DNA of 41,525 nt from Thiotrichaceae bacterium (GTDB taxonomy: Bacteria; Pseudomonadota; Gammaproteobacteria; Beggiatoales; Beggiatoaceae): positions 1-41,525 of the forward strand of contig JAOZSV010000008.1 in assembly GCA_029939505.1 (NCBI GenBank), read 5' to 3'. The position numbers and the translations under genes are program-made. Shown here in pieces: positions 8,406 through 17,469 of this stretch. Positions within the stretch are counted from its first letter, which is position 1, and each line of letters starts with the position of its first letter. The notes below the pieces were generated by a model that was given only the letters and a program-made list of their open reading frames with translations, made no database searches and was not told the origin of the DNA.

Positions 8406-9446
8406 TTATGGACAAGGATTAGGATGCTGTTTATGAATCGCTTCGATAGCTTCAAGCACCTCATCCTCCAATTCCAAATCAATACTAGCGATATCCGCTT
8501 TTAATTGTTCCATTGTCGTTGCACCAATAATATTGCTCGTGAGAAAAGAGCGACTGTTTACATAAGCCAAAGCCATTTGCGCTGGTTCGAGTGCATATTT
8601 TTTGGCTAATTGTACATACGCCTCTGTCGCTTTAAGAGCCGCTTCATTTTTTATGTAACGATCAAAACGCTCAAATAAAGTCAATCTCGCACCTACAGGA
8701 TGCGCCCCGCCCTGATATTTACCCGACAATACACCAAACGCTAAAGGCGAGTAAGCCAATAATCCCACTTTTTCACGATGAGAAATTTCCGCTAAACCAA
8801 CTTCATAAGTACGGTTCAAGAAGTTATAGGGATTTTGAATACTCACAATTTTGGGTAAATCGCATTCTGCGGCGAATTTTAAATAACTCATCACACCCCA
8901 AGGGCTCTCATTAGACACACCCACATAACGAATTTTACCCGCCTTGACCAATTCACCTAAAGCATCTAAGGTTTCTTCAATAGCTGTACTTTCCTCACTG
9001 TCATTATGGATATAGCCCAATTGTCCAAAAAAGTTGGTATTCCGATCAGGCCAATGGACTTGGTACAGATCAATATAATCCGTTTGTAGGCGTTGCAAGC
9101 TCCCTTCGACAGCGAGACGGATATTGTCACGATTCAGGCGTGGTCCACCTCGGACATGGCTAGATATCTCTCCTGGACCAGCGACTTTAGTCGCCAAAAT
9201 AATTTTATCCCTATCTTGACGTTTCTTTAACCAACTGCCAATATAAGTCTCAGTGAAGCCATAAGTTTCCATTTTTGGCGGCACGGGATATATTTCTGCT
9301 GTATCAATAAAATTGACACCTTGGCTTAGGGCATAATCCAATTGTTTATGAGCCTCGGCTTCGGTATTTTGTTCGCCCCAAGTCATTGTACCTAAACAGA
9401 TACGACTGACTTTGAGATCAGTGTTTCCTAAAATACTGTATTTCAT
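8406..9446 (-). CDS. tas: Tas-like aldo/keto reductase
   Basis: NAD(P)H-dependent oxidoreductase close to E. coli Tas over its full 346-aa length (LGTMTWGEQN, IDTAEIYPVPP, LYQVHWPDR, IGATTMEQLK). The AKR tetrad is visible as the Asp and Tyr of the IDTAEIYPV segment, Lys in ATKVAGP and His in QVHW. The physiological substrate is uncertain. Two ATGs abut; the second, at 9446, has AAGGAT at better spacing. Convergent with the candidate sRNA. Confidence 0.88.
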   Translation of the reverse strand: MKYSILGNTDLKVSRICLGTMTWGEQNTEAEAHKQLDYALSQGVNFIDTAEIYPVPPKMETYGFTETYIGSWLKKRQDRDKIILATKVAGPGEISSHVRGGPRLNRDNIRLAVEGSLQRLQTDYIDLYQVHWPDRNTNFFGQLGYIHNDSEESTAIEETLDALGELVKAGKIRYVGVSNESPWGVMSYLKFAAECDLPKIVSIQNPYNFLNRTYEVGLAEISHREKVGLLAYSPLAFGVLSGKYQGGAHPVGARLTLFERFDRYIKNEAALKATEAYVQLAKKYALEPAQMALAYVNSRSFLTSNIIGATTMEQLKADIASIDLELEDEVLEAIEAIHKQHPNPCP

Positions 9447-9520
9447 CATTTATCCTTATCAGAGAAAACTAAACCTAACAGGTTTTTAAAACCTGTCAGG
9501 TTTGAAGCAACGTTGTAATC

Positions 9521-9735
9521 GTAACTACTCAGGTAATGCCTCATTAACGTAACTGATGTTACGCAGGGTGCTTCTATTCGATCTTAGAAATCCGATTTTT
9601 TCAAAGATTTCTTAAACCTCGTTTCGCCGCTTGCTTAGAAATCCGATTTTTTTCAAAAATCGGATTTCTTAAACATCTTGGAAACATAGTGCGTAACATC
9701 AGTAACGTAATATTAGATACTACCTGAGTAGTTAC
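9521..9735. mobile_element. Family A element interrupted by family B
   Basis: Ends GTAACTACTCAGGTA and TACCTGAGTAGTTAC. The interior is occupied by the family B element 9552-9703, showing the order of insertion. Confidence 0.75.
9552..9703. mobile_element. Family B element with 6-bp target duplication
   Basis: Ends ACTGATGTTACGCA and TGCGTAACATCAGT, flanked on both sides by AACGTA. Internal AAATCCGATTTTT hairpins. Confidence 0.75.
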
Positions 9736-9904
9736 AGGAAATCAATCAAATCTTCAAAGTGATAGATACGGTAAAATATGTACATTCGTCTGTCATATCG
9801 GGTATTTATCTTGAAAAAGCGATTATTTTTGAATTTCATCCGATTAATAAAAAGCACTTGAAACTTTCTGTATTGAGAATGCGAATTAAGAGTTAAAATA
9901 GGAG

Positions 9905-9985
9905 TTCGAGGTTTAAGTTTTTCTTCAAAAAACTTAATTCGAGGCTAAAGTTTTTTCTTCAAAAAAACTTTAGCCTCGAATCGAA
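9905..9985. repeat. Hairpin inside hairpin (core TTTAAG outer, CTAAAG inner)
   Basis: The outer hairpin's right arm reads CTTAA, then a complete 43-bp hairpin (9938-9980), then TCGAA. The bases ACC expected between CTTAA and TCGAA are missing. Confidence 0.8.
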
Positions 9986-10026
9986 AACGCTTCAGCTTTG
10001 GGCGGAGGACTGATAAAGCTAAAGCA

Positions 10027-10065
10027 TTCGACTTGAGTTTTTTGAAGAAAAACTCAAACCTCGAA
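10027..10065. repeat. TTCGAGG hairpin, decayed left arm
   Basis: The left arm reads TTCGACTTGAG against the intact right arm CTCAAACCTCGAA. Confidence 0.6.
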
Positions 10066-10194
10066 TGTACTCCAAAATACAAAGCTAAAGCATTTTAAAA
10101 AAAATTCAACTCTTAATTCGCAAAGTAGAATGCAGAATTATTTTATGAGGCTTTGCGTTAATGATAACTGTTCAATCGCTTCAACCTGAAATTC

Positions 10195-10440
10195 GGTATA
10201 ACAGAACTAACACCATAAACAACCCCTTAAACAACCCCTTCCTCAAAATCTCATCAAATCATCAACGTTGATATCGCTTCACTCGTGACTTCGTTTCCAG
10301 AAAAAAAAAGCCCCAAGTCAAACGACTTAAGACTTTAAGTTGGTTTGGGGAAGGGGTATTTTGAGGTTTTGCCCTTTTTCCGGTCAGTTATTGGTGCCGT
10401 TGCACCGTCTTTTTGGTGCAACGGCCTACAGGGCTGGTTG
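10195..10440. repeat. Family H repeat, copy 1
   Basis: About 220-245 bp shared with 11369-11610 and 11960-12190. It starts near AACAGAACTAACAC, holds the palindrome-like ATCAACGTTGAT, and a stem-loop GCCCCAAGTC...GACTT. Read on the minus strand, the stem-loop is followed by a run of nine T and would terminate the hicBA-like transcript. Ends near TCAGTTATTGGTGCCGTTGC. Confidence 0.75.
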
Positions 10441-10701
10441 CCGCAATCAATTCAGTCCAAGGCACAATAACAGATTCTTGAACCGTTTGTATGATTTCAA
10501 CAGTAAATAAAACGCCTTGAATGAGTAGGAAAAGTAGGAAAAAACGTATCTTCTCTAAATTCTGTGGAAAAAACCTGACAGGTTCGCTGCACGTTTACCC
10601 ACACTTTTTGAGAAGATACGAAAAAACGTCGCATCGTCGTTATATTTTATTCTTAAATGGTACGTCGGTTAGTTCAATAACAAGTTTTCGCGACAACCCG
10701 T

Positions 10702-10944
10702 TTATAGAGAGTCATAAAATTTCTTTTTCGTCACACCTGCTTGTCTAGCCATTGAACTAATCAGAAATTGACTAAACGGTGCTTTGGGACAATCAACGGT
10801 CACTTTATAACGTCTTCCATCACTATCCTTTATCCATTGTTCGTGTGATGTACCACCTCCTTCCTTAGACCTTTTTTTGAAACCCAGATTTTTAAGGAGA
10901 GTTTTAACCTGTTCACAGGTAAGTGGTGGATAGTGAGAACTCAT
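10702..10944 (-). CDS. HicA-like toxin (mRNA interferase)
   Basis: 80-aa HicA/YcfA-type double-stranded-RNA-binding fold: LTCEQVKTLLKNLGF, then the catalytic-type His in GGGTSHEQW (H34), then VTVDCPKAPFS. Overlaps the upstream antitoxin-like gene by 4 bp. Predicted to cleave mRNA when released. Flanked downstream by family H copy 1. Confidence 0.7.
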   Translation of the reverse strand: MSSHYPPLTCEQVKTLLKNLGFKKRSKEGGGTSHEQWIKDSDGRRYKVTVDCPKAPFSQFLISSMARQAGVTKKKFYDSL

Positions 10945-11279
10945 ATTCTTACCTGACTATATGGTGTTAAAGGCAAGGGTTCTTTGAAGAGATGATATAA
11001 CCCCGTTTTTGCGTGTATAAAACGAGACCTAAATACATAAGAATAATACTTGAGCCACTCCAATAGAGGTGCCTTGCGAGTCAGTAACTGTTCAGCATAT
11101 TCTTTATCTTCCCCAACAAGTGCGTCAAAAACATATTCTTTAATCATGCTTTCAAGTTTTGTCTTAGCCTGTTCAAAGGTATCTGCTTGAGCGGCTAAAT
11201 CAAAATCAAGGCAAAAAGCTATCCATTGTCCTTCATTATGCCTTGCATAACATCTTAATATTAATGTATTTATTTTCAT
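10941..11279 (-). CDS. HicB-like antitoxin
   Basis: 112 aa. The N-terminal half has the HicB partial RNase H-like pattern (CYARHNEGQWIAFCLDFDLAAQADTFEQAKTKLESMIKEYV). The C-terminal half is unlike the usual ribbon-helix-helix or HTH domain and I do not recognise it. Directly precedes the HicA-like gene with ATGA overlap, which supports a toxin-antitoxin pair. Confidence 0.6.
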   Translation of the reverse strand: MKINTLILRCYARHNEGQWIAFCLDFDLAAQADTFEQAKTKLESMIKEYVFDALVGEDKEYAEQLLTRKAPLLEWLKYYSYVFRSRFIHAKTGLYHLFKEPLPLTPYSQVRI

Positions 11280-11368
11280 TATAGCAATCTCGGCACGGGT
11301 TCAATTAACATCCTACGTTGGCTACATTGAATTGAACCATGCCGTTTTTTTTACATTGGTGAGTTTTC

Positions 11369-11610
11369 AGTATAACAGAACTAACACAATAAACAACCAC
11401 TTAAACAACCCCTCCATTGAAATCTTATCAAATCATCAACGTTGATCTCGCTTCGCTCGTATTTCCACAAAAAAAAAGCCCCAAGTCAAACGACTTGAGG
11501 CTTTAAGTTGATTTTGGGAAGGGGCGTTTTGAGGATTTACCTTTTTGTCTGTCAGTTATTGGTGCCGTTGCACCCAAAAAACGTTGCTCACCCGACCTGG
11601 CTTAGAAACA
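11369..11610. repeat. Family H repeat, copy 2
   Basis: Second copy, same orientation as copy 1, separating hicBA from the XRE gene. The minus-strand reading again gives a stem-loop followed by a run of nine T (about 11470-11510). Confidence 0.75.
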
Positions 11611-11616
11611 TAAAAA

Positions 11617-11925
11617 TCACAATAATACCTCTCTGATAACATCAGGACGCTTATCAGCAATTTCGATCAAGCACATGACATTTGCTGGTGGATTGTGACA
11701 TCCTTGTTCCCAATCACATAATGTACCGATTGGTGTACGAATTAGTTGTGCAAAATGAGATTGTGACAATCCTAACTTTTTTCGCGTTGCTCGTACCATT
11801 AATTGCTCAGGTGTATGTATACAGGCTGATTTACCCTCTATCATTTCTTGCAAGGATTCTCGGAGATCAGGCAATGATTCGCCGGCGTCAACTTCTATTG
11901 CTTTAGCTATTTTTTCAATATCCAT
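11617..11925 (-). CDS. XRE-family transcriptional regulator, orphan antitoxin-like
   Basis: 102-aa protein with a C-terminal helix-turn-helix (RKKLGLSQSHFAQLIRTPIGTLCDWEQG, about residues 50-77). The form resembles HigA/NadS-type antitoxins that bind their own promoter. No RelE/HigB-like toxin is next to it: family H copies lie on both sides. AAGGAGG precedes two adjacent ATGs; the second, at 11925, has 7-nt spacing. Confidence 0.75.
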   Translation of the reverse strand: MDIEKIAKAIEVDAGESLPDLRESLQEMIEGKSACIHTPEQLMVRATRKKLGLSQSHFAQLIRTPIGTLCDWEQGCHNPPANVMCLIEIADKRPDVIREVLL

Positions 11926-11959
11926 CATTTAGCCTCCTTAATTTCACGTTGAGAAATAT

Positions 11960-12190
11960 TTTGATGTACACGATTAATACAACAAACAACCCCTTAAACA
12001 ACCCCTTATTCAAAATCTCATCAAATCATCAACGTTGATATCGTTCCACTCGTTACTGCCATAAAAAAAGCCCAAAATCAAACGACTTGAGGTTTTAAGT
12101 TGATTTGGGGAAGGGGTGTTTTGAGATTTTATTGCCTGTCAGTTATTGGTGCCGTTGCAACCAAAAAGACGGTGCAACGGCCTACCGGGC
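11960..12190. repeat. Family H repeat, copy 3
   Basis: Third direct copy, between the XRE gene and the broken PIN gene. More diverged in the stem-loop (AAAGCCCAAAATC). Confidence 0.7.
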
Positions 12191-12199
12191 TTTAAAAGG

Positions 12200-12511
12200 C
12201 TATGCGTACCCCTTCGCTCGCTCAAATTTTTTGATTTGAGCATAAAGCGTTTCAACTGTTTCACCTTCAAATAATTGATCTCGAATGTTCAAGTAATCGC
12301 TGTCGCCTTTCTGCCATGTTGCCAAAAGACGCGCCATTTTTGAGGGTTGTTATTATTCTCAAATGCCAATATAGAAGAAGTGGCCAATACGATTTGCCCC
12401 ATTTCAGTCAGTTGCATAATAGTGACACAAGTTCTCCAAGCAAATTCTTGGTTGAGTTTGGTCATCAAAGGGTCGATTATAGACACTGGTATCTAAATAA
12501 ACGGTGATCAT
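12200..12511 (-). pseudogene. Broken PIN-domain toxin gene
   Basis: From the ATG at 12511 the frame begins MITVYLDTSVYNRPFDD, a typical PIN N-terminus with an acidic metal ligand, then shifts. A second frame gives VTIMQLTEMGQIVLATSSIL, and a third, from about 12337, gives a run ending ETLYAQIKKFERAKGYA. At least two frameshifts separate these parts, so it is not expressed as one protein. Confidence 0.65.
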
Positions 12512-12663
12512 TTTGCTTTCCATAAATAAATCGTATCACTTCGCGAAGATCACTCAGAAAAAATCTGATGAAACGGTGTATCAATAGACATCTTTCCTAA
12601 ATAGCATTTTCAATCCAATTTTGTTAAAATGTTTAATTCACAAAATAATCAAAAGAAAAATCC

Positions 12664-12990
12664 ATGAAAAAATACAAAGAAATAGAAACTGAAACACCTG
12701 AAACATTTAAACGAATGACAGGACTTTCAAAAGCCAACTTTAAATATTTATGTGATAAAACAGATACTTATATTAAAGAGGAAAAGTAATCCGTTAAAAC
12801 AACGGGGTTTAAAAAAATCCAAACTGTCCTTAGAAGATGGTATCTTGTTAACGATTTATTATCTTCGTCATTATCCAACCTTCGAGGTTTCCGTTTTTCT
12901 TCAAAAAACGGAAACCTCGAAATCAATTTGGCTGATGTTTTTGATATCAGTGAATCTTATTGCTATAAGATTTATTCTCGTTTGGGAACT
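12664..12990 (+). pseudogene. Broken IS5/DDE_Tnp_4-type transposase, N-terminal part
   Basis: The pieces read ETPETFKRMTGLSKANFKYL, then after a frameshift near 12782 KSKLSLEDGILLTIYYLRHY, then after the hairpin at 12881-12921 NLADVFDISESYCYKIYSR. This is the helix-turn-helix region found at the N-terminus of IS5-like transposases. No DDE catalytic part follows; the sequence runs into a HEPN remnant. Confidence 0.65.
12881..12921. repeat. TTCGAGG hairpin in transposase remnant, core TTTCCG
   Basis: Perfect 41-bp palindrome. The core TTTCCG is matched by CGGAAA on the other arm and is the only copy with this core. It interrupts the frame between YPTF and INLADVF. Confidence 0.85.
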
Positions 12991-12992
12991 TA

Positions 12993-13596
12993 AAGCATTC
13001 TAAAATAGTTGAAGCATTTAAGCCTTTAGACATTGAATTATCGGCAAAACTTAAAAATAATAATGAATTTTCTGAATTTTTAATGGGAAAATATGGTAAA
13101 AATATTTCAAACAGATGATTTATTTCAAATAATAGATGATCTTGTTCTTCATAGAAATGACATTGCTCATGGGACTCAAACTGACACTATCTTAGGACTT
13201 ACTGAATTTGAGAATTATATTGAATTTTTAGAAAGATACTGCAAGGCGATATTTGAAACTATTGTTGAAAAAGAAATTCAATATGAAGCAAAATATTTAT
13301 ATAAAAAAATTATAAACATAAAAGAGGTTTATAAACAAGGTTCTATTTTATGTTTTGAAATTGAAAACAATACGATAAGGAAAGGTGATTTTATAATTAT
13401 TGAAACACCTGACAACCATTTTTTTAAAAAAGAAATTTTTGAAATTCAAAAAAATAATGCACGATTTGTTGAATTAAATGTCACATCTAAAACTGATATT
13501 GGAGTAAATCTTGGGAATGGAATGACCAAAAAACAGATATTTTATATTAAGAAAAATTGTAACTACTCAGGGCAACCACAAGGGTGTGCAGCATAA
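12993..13596 (+). pseudogene. HEPN-domain protein remnant with C-terminal barrel
   Basis: An open frame of 167 codons runs from 13093. It carries the HEPN ribonuclease motif R-x4-H (RNDIAHG; R21, H26 counted from 13093). The upstream helix (KIVEAFKPLDIELSAKLK) lies in another frame from 12993, so a frameshift near 13100 and a missing 5' end make it a remnant. The part after about residue 65 (IRKGDFIIIE... IGVNLGNGMTKKQIFYI) resembles domain II of translation factors (inference). Without the family A insertion at 13559 the protein would have ended FYIKKN*; the element adds 12 residues. Confidence 0.6.
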
Positions 13597-13668
13597 GAAT
13601 ATTTTCGTCATTCGACATAAGAATATTGTTGTAGGCTGCACACCTTTATGGTTGCCCTGAGTAGTTAC
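13559..13668. mobile_element. Family A element with 10-bp target duplication
   Basis: 110-bp near-perfect palindrome with ends GTAACTACTCAGGGCAACCA and complement. AAGAAAAATT flanks both sides (13549-13558 and 13670-13679). It has landed on the stop codon of the HEPN remnant. Confidence 0.8.
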
Positions 13669-14522
13669 GAAGAAAAATTAAACCAAATATTCTTTGTACA
13701 GAACGTAGGTTTTGCCCACCCTACCCGACTGCATTCCCACGCCAGCGCGCTCATCGTTATACATAAGTCAAAAATCGTCAAAAGTAGGATGGGTAGAGTG
13801 AAACGAAACCCACCATTTGGTTCGGTGGGTTTCGCTCTCGCTCTACCCACCCTACGAAAAAACAATTTAAATCAAATACTTAAATACTTGTGTATAACGA
13901 TGAGCGCCAGCGCGTGGGAACGAGAAACACCCCTTCCCCAAAATCAACTTAAAGCCTCAAGTCGTTTGACTTGGGGCTTATGGAAACGAATCGCGAAGCG
14001 ATATCAACGTTGATGAATTGATGATATTTCAATCTTGCTCAAGTGGTTGGTTATTGCGTTAATCTGTTATACTTAACATAAGATTGAGATTATTGAGTAC
14101 TTTTCGCTCAAACACCTAAATAAACCTCATCTGCATTCGCCCTTTCAGACGGGTGGGCAAGATTGCTGCCCATCGTTAAAACTGATGTGCCGATGCACAC
14201 AACGTTTGCCCACCTGGCTTAGGTGTTTGCTCACGCAAAGACGCTAAGGAATCAAAAATCACCTTAACGAAATGATAAATATGATCATTCAAGTTTTTCT
14301 TCAAAAAACGATTGAGTTCCTTTGCGCCTTTGAAATTTTTTATGAAAATCAATCAGGTTGAGTCGTTACATTTTTTATTAGATCAGTTTGCCCAATTTTT
14401 CGATTCATTATCGATTTTTTATTTAAGATCAATAATTTATAGTAAATTATGCGAAATGTAAATGATAAAATATCAGGACAAATTAACCTGATAAAAGTTA
14501 TACTTTATAGGAGTTCACATAC
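13669..14522. other. Gene-free repeat region
   Basis: No gene seen. Nested inverted repeats at about 13725-13922: outer arms CCCACGCCAGCGCG/CGCGTGGGA with GTATAACGATGAGCG, inner arms around GAAACCCACC/GGTGGGTTTC. An inverted family H copy follows at about 13925-14095, then GTGGGCAA-type repeats and a half hairpin near 14289. Confidence 0.65.
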
Positions 14523-14942
14523 ATGAACGAACAGGAATATGCCGGGTTTTGGATTAGAACTGGAGCAGCAATAATAGATACAATATTAATGTCAATAATA
14601 ATTCTGCCAATACTTACTGCGATATATGGAACAGATTATTGGGTCACTGAGTCTTTTATTCAGGGTTTTTGGGATGCCCTGTTAAATTACATATTACCCG
14701 CCATTGCAATTATTATTTTCTGGCTTTATAAATCTGCTACTCCTGGAAAAATGGTCACAAAACTAACCATAGTCGATGCAAAAACGGGAGGAAAACCCTC
14801 TACAGGTCAATTCATCGGACGCTACTTTGGCTACTATGTTTCAATGATTCCGTTATTTCTTGGGATAATATGGGTTGGTATTGATAAACGAAAACAAGGA
14901 TGGCATGACAAGCTTGCTGGCACAGTAGTCATTAGAAAATAA
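14523..14942 (+). CDS. RDD-family membrane protein
   Basis: 139-aa inner-membrane protein. The name-giving R and D residues sit in the first helix (FWIRTGAAIIDTILM). Three hydrophobic segments lie at about residues 12-36, 53-70 and 105-122, and the conserved tail KRKQGWHDKLAGTVVI is present. AGGAG precedes the ATG by 9 nt. RDD proteins are probable transporters; no substrate can be read from the sequence. Confidence 0.85.
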   Translation: MNEQEYAGFWIRTGAAIIDTILMSIIILPILTAIYGTDYWVTESFIQGFWDALLNYILPAIAIIIFWLYKSATPGKMVTKLTIVDAKTGGKPSTGQFIGRYFGYYVSMIPLFLGIIWVGIDKRKQGWHDKLAGTVVIRK

Positions 14943-14997
14943 TGAGTTTTTTTCTCGTTCCCACGCCGCCAGCGCTCATCGTTATACATAAGTCATG

Positions 14998-15132
14998 TAG
15001 GTCGGGTTAGATGGCGTCGCAAAAAAACGTAACCCGACATTTATCTAAAACATCGAATGCTTTCGCCTCGAATTGAATTTTCAGGAAAATGTCGGGTTAC
15101 GTTTTTTTGCGACGCCAGCTAACCCGACCTAC
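14998..15132. mobile_element. Family G inverted-repeat element
   Basis: Arms of about 46 bp, GTAGGTCGGGTTAG...CCCGACAT and complement, facing each other around a short spacer. A partial extra arm is repeated at 15145-15160. Confidence 0.7.
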
Positions 15133-15192
15133 ATAGCTACATAGCTAACCCGACCTACATAGCTAACTGAAAAACGATACATTAACTGTTTT

Positions 15193-17166
15193 ATGACAAA
15201 AAAACAAAGTAAAGTAGAACCATCTCAAGCAGAGCAATTTAAAGCGTTGACTTGGGTTGAACTCACCAATTGGGCAGGTTCAACTATTGTCTCAAGGGGA
15301 AAAGCTTATCAACAGGGTAAGCGTGTGAGTCAATTGGCTAAAACGTCTGAGGGAAAATTAGTCGCTTGGGTAAAAGGGACAGACATTTATGCGACTCAGG
15401 TAGAGATAAATGCTGATGGTTCGCTTGATTCTAATTGTTCTTGTCCTTATTGGGCGACTTGCAAACATGCGGTTGCCGTTGTGCTTGAATACTTGGAACA
15501 GGTCAAAAAAGGTAAGAATGTCCCCTCTACAGACAATGATGATCAACGTCTTTCGCAATGTCATTCCAGTTGGGATGATGATGATGAGATGGAAGATTCT
15601 GAGGAAAAAATGACGACTTCAAGTATTTTTCGTGAATATTTAGAAGACCAGACAAAAGAGCAACTGATTAACCTGTTGGAGGAATTAGCTGCTAATGACT
15701 CTAAAGTTCACAAAACATTACAAGATAGACGTAATCTGGCGAGTGGTCAGGTAGAAAACATAGTGGATTCAATCAAAGAAGACATTTCTGAACTGGAGGA
15801 TGTTGACGATTACTATGATGATTGGAATGATTATCGTGGACACGATAACGATATTGATTTATCCCAAATGCAACAGCGTTTACAAGATTTATTGGCTCAA
15901 GGATATGCTGATCAAGTACTGAGTTTAGGGGAAGAAATCTTATCAGCCGGGAAGCGTCGAGTAGAAATGGAACACGAAGGGGAATCCATTGAAGAGATCG
16001 CAGACTGCATGACAGTCGTTTTTAAAGCGGTTTCACAATCCGCCCTGTCTGTTGTTGATCAAATGCTTTGGGTAATAGATATAGAATCAGAGAGTGATTA
16101 TGATCTTTGTTCTGGTTCTCATGTATTCTGGGAACAAGAGTTTACCAAGGCGAATTGGAGTGATATTGCTGAGGTATTGAAGAAAGGTTTAAAACCACCT
16201 CCTTCAACTAAAGGAAAAGCGGATTTTCCATTTCGATATCAGCACGACAAAACCGTTAATTTGATTATCGAAGCATTAGAAAAATCGGATCGAAAATCGG
16301 AAGTGATTCCATTCTGTCAAAGCCAAGTTGAGCAGAGTCGCCAAGGTTATACGCGCCTGATAACGCATCTGAGAAAAAAAAGGCGCACTGAAGAAGCCAT
16401 CGAATGGATACACAAAGGTGTTGCAGCGATTCATCAAGAACATCATCTTGTGAATGAACTTCGTCAAGTTTTTCTAGAACTTCAAAGCGAAAGCAGAAAT
16501 TGGCTTCAAGTTGCTGCCTTAGAAGCAGATAATTTTTTTAATCGTCCTTCATTGCACTCTTTTCAAACTTTGGAAAAAGCCGCTAAACGCGCCAAAGTGT
16601 TGCTCACTGTTAGGACTGCGGCTTTACAATATTTGGAAACGGGACAATCTCCACTTACGGTTAAAACCACTGCTAAAACCACTAAAATAGCCAAAACAGC
16701 GAAAGCGGCTCAAAACGCAATTTGGCCTTTACCAAAACCAGAAATCGAATTACCAAAAGAACGTTTTTCGACAAAATTTCCCAACAGGAGCACTTTAATT
16801 GAAATTGCCATCGCGGAAAAACAACCCGATGAAGTGATGCGTTGGTATCAACCACCCAGTACGAAACCTTCCAGATTTGGTGGTAGTCATTTTGATAACG
16901 AAATTGCCAATGCGGTCGCCGATACTTATCCAGACACCGCCATTGTCATCTGGAAAAACAGTGCAGAAAGTTTGATTGCCAATATAACAGTAAAAGCCTA
17001 TCAACAGGCTGCGCCCTATTTACAAAAGGCGCAAACACTGCTGCAAGAAAAGGGCAGAAAAAAAGAATGGGAAGATTATCTTCAGAATTTGCGAATAACT
17101 CATGCACGTAAGAAGCGTTTGTTAGAAGTCCTTGACGGTTTGGGCGGAAAGCGTATTATTGACTAG
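15193..17166 (+). CDS. SWIM zinc-finger protein
   Basis: 657 aa. The SWIM motif C82-x-C84-x5-C90-x-H92 (CSCPYWATCKH) lies in an N-terminal domain of about 100 residues. It is followed by an acidic linker (about 115-140) and a long helical, TPR-like region (RQGYTRLITHLRKKRRTEEAI and similar). SWIM domains bind DNA or protein; the partner is not evident. The last codon and stop (GAC TAG) abut the inverted-repeat element at 17163, so that element may supply the stop. Confidence 0.8.
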   Translation: MTKKQSKVEPSQAEQFKALTWVELTNWAGSTIVSRGKAYQQGKRVSQLAKTSEGKLVAWVKGTDIYATQVEINADGSLDSNCSCPYWATCKHAVAVVLEYLEQVKKGKNVPSTDNDDQRLSQCHSSWDDDDEMEDSEEKMTTSSIFREYLEDQTKEQLINLLEELAANDSKVHKTLQDRRNLASGQVENIVDSIKEDISELEDVDDYYDDWNDYRGHDNDIDLSQMQQRLQDLLAQGYADQVLSLGEEILSAGKRRVEMEHEGESIEEIADCMTVVFKAVSQSALSVVDQMLWVIDIESESDYDLCSGSHVFWEQEFTKANWSDIAEVLKKGLKPPPSTKGKADFPFRYQHDKTVNLIIEALEKSDRKSEVIPFCQSQVEQSRQGYTRLITHLRKKRRTEEAIEWIHKGVAAIHQEHHLVNELRQVFLELQSESRNWLQVAALEADNFFNRPSLHSFQTLEKAAKRAKVLLTVRTAALQYLETGQSPLTVKTTAKTTKIAKTAKAAQNAIWPLPKPEIELPKERFSTKFPNRSTLIEIAIAEKQPDEVMRWYQPPSTKPSRFGGSHFDNEIANAVADTYPDTAIVIWKNSAESLIANITVKAYQQAAPYLQKAQTLLQEKGRKKEWEDYLQNLRITHARKKRLLEVLDGLGGKRIID

Positions 17167-17424
17167 TACACTGTCAATTTGAATTGGTGAGACAAAAAGA
17201 CCTGACAGGTTTCCAAAACCTGTCAGGTCTAAGACTACCCGTACAAAAAGACCTGACAGGTTTCCAAAACCTGTCAGGTCTAAGACTACCCATCAAAATT
17301 AGCTTGACAAGGTACTAGTACATTGTCAATTTTAATTTGTCTGGTGATACAAAAAGACCTGACAGGTTTTGGAAACCTGTCAGGTATAACACTACCCGTC
17401 AAAATTAGCTTGACAGTGTACTAG
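17163..17424. mobile_element. Family C elements, two in tandem
   Basis: Ends CTAGTACACTGTCAA and TTGACAGTGTACTAG, with an internal junction near 17311-17325 (TACTAGTAC). They carry three ACCTGACAGGTTTCCAAAAC palindromes (17201-17229, 17251-17279, 17356-17384). The third has its two halves exchanged, which keeps pairing. Confidence 0.75.
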
Positions 17425-17469
17425 TACAAGAAAGCGAAAATACCCAAACCATCGCTAGATCACCACGAC

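Larger units (their letters stand above)
9450..10194. other. Gene-free repeat region upstream of tas
   Basis: No gene seen. Holds an ACCTGTCAGGT palindrome (9476-9503), a family A element with a family B element inside it, a nested TTCGAGG hairpin pair and a decayed hairpin. Confidence 0.7.

Noticed and set aside
10521-10748. 75-codon open frame on the plus strand
   Set aside because: Composition is not protein-like, it overlaps the end of the HicA-like gene on the other strand, and it lies in inverted-repeat sequence (ACGTATCTTCTC and complement).
10195-12511. Chromosomal integron array
   Set aside because: Gene-repeat-gene layout is suggestive, but I find no consistent RYYYAAC/GTTRRRY core pair in family H and no integrase in the window. 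Kept only as an analogy.
13648-14013. 121-codon open frame on the plus strand
   Set aside because: It consists entirely of family A, GCGTGGGAA and family H repeat sequence.
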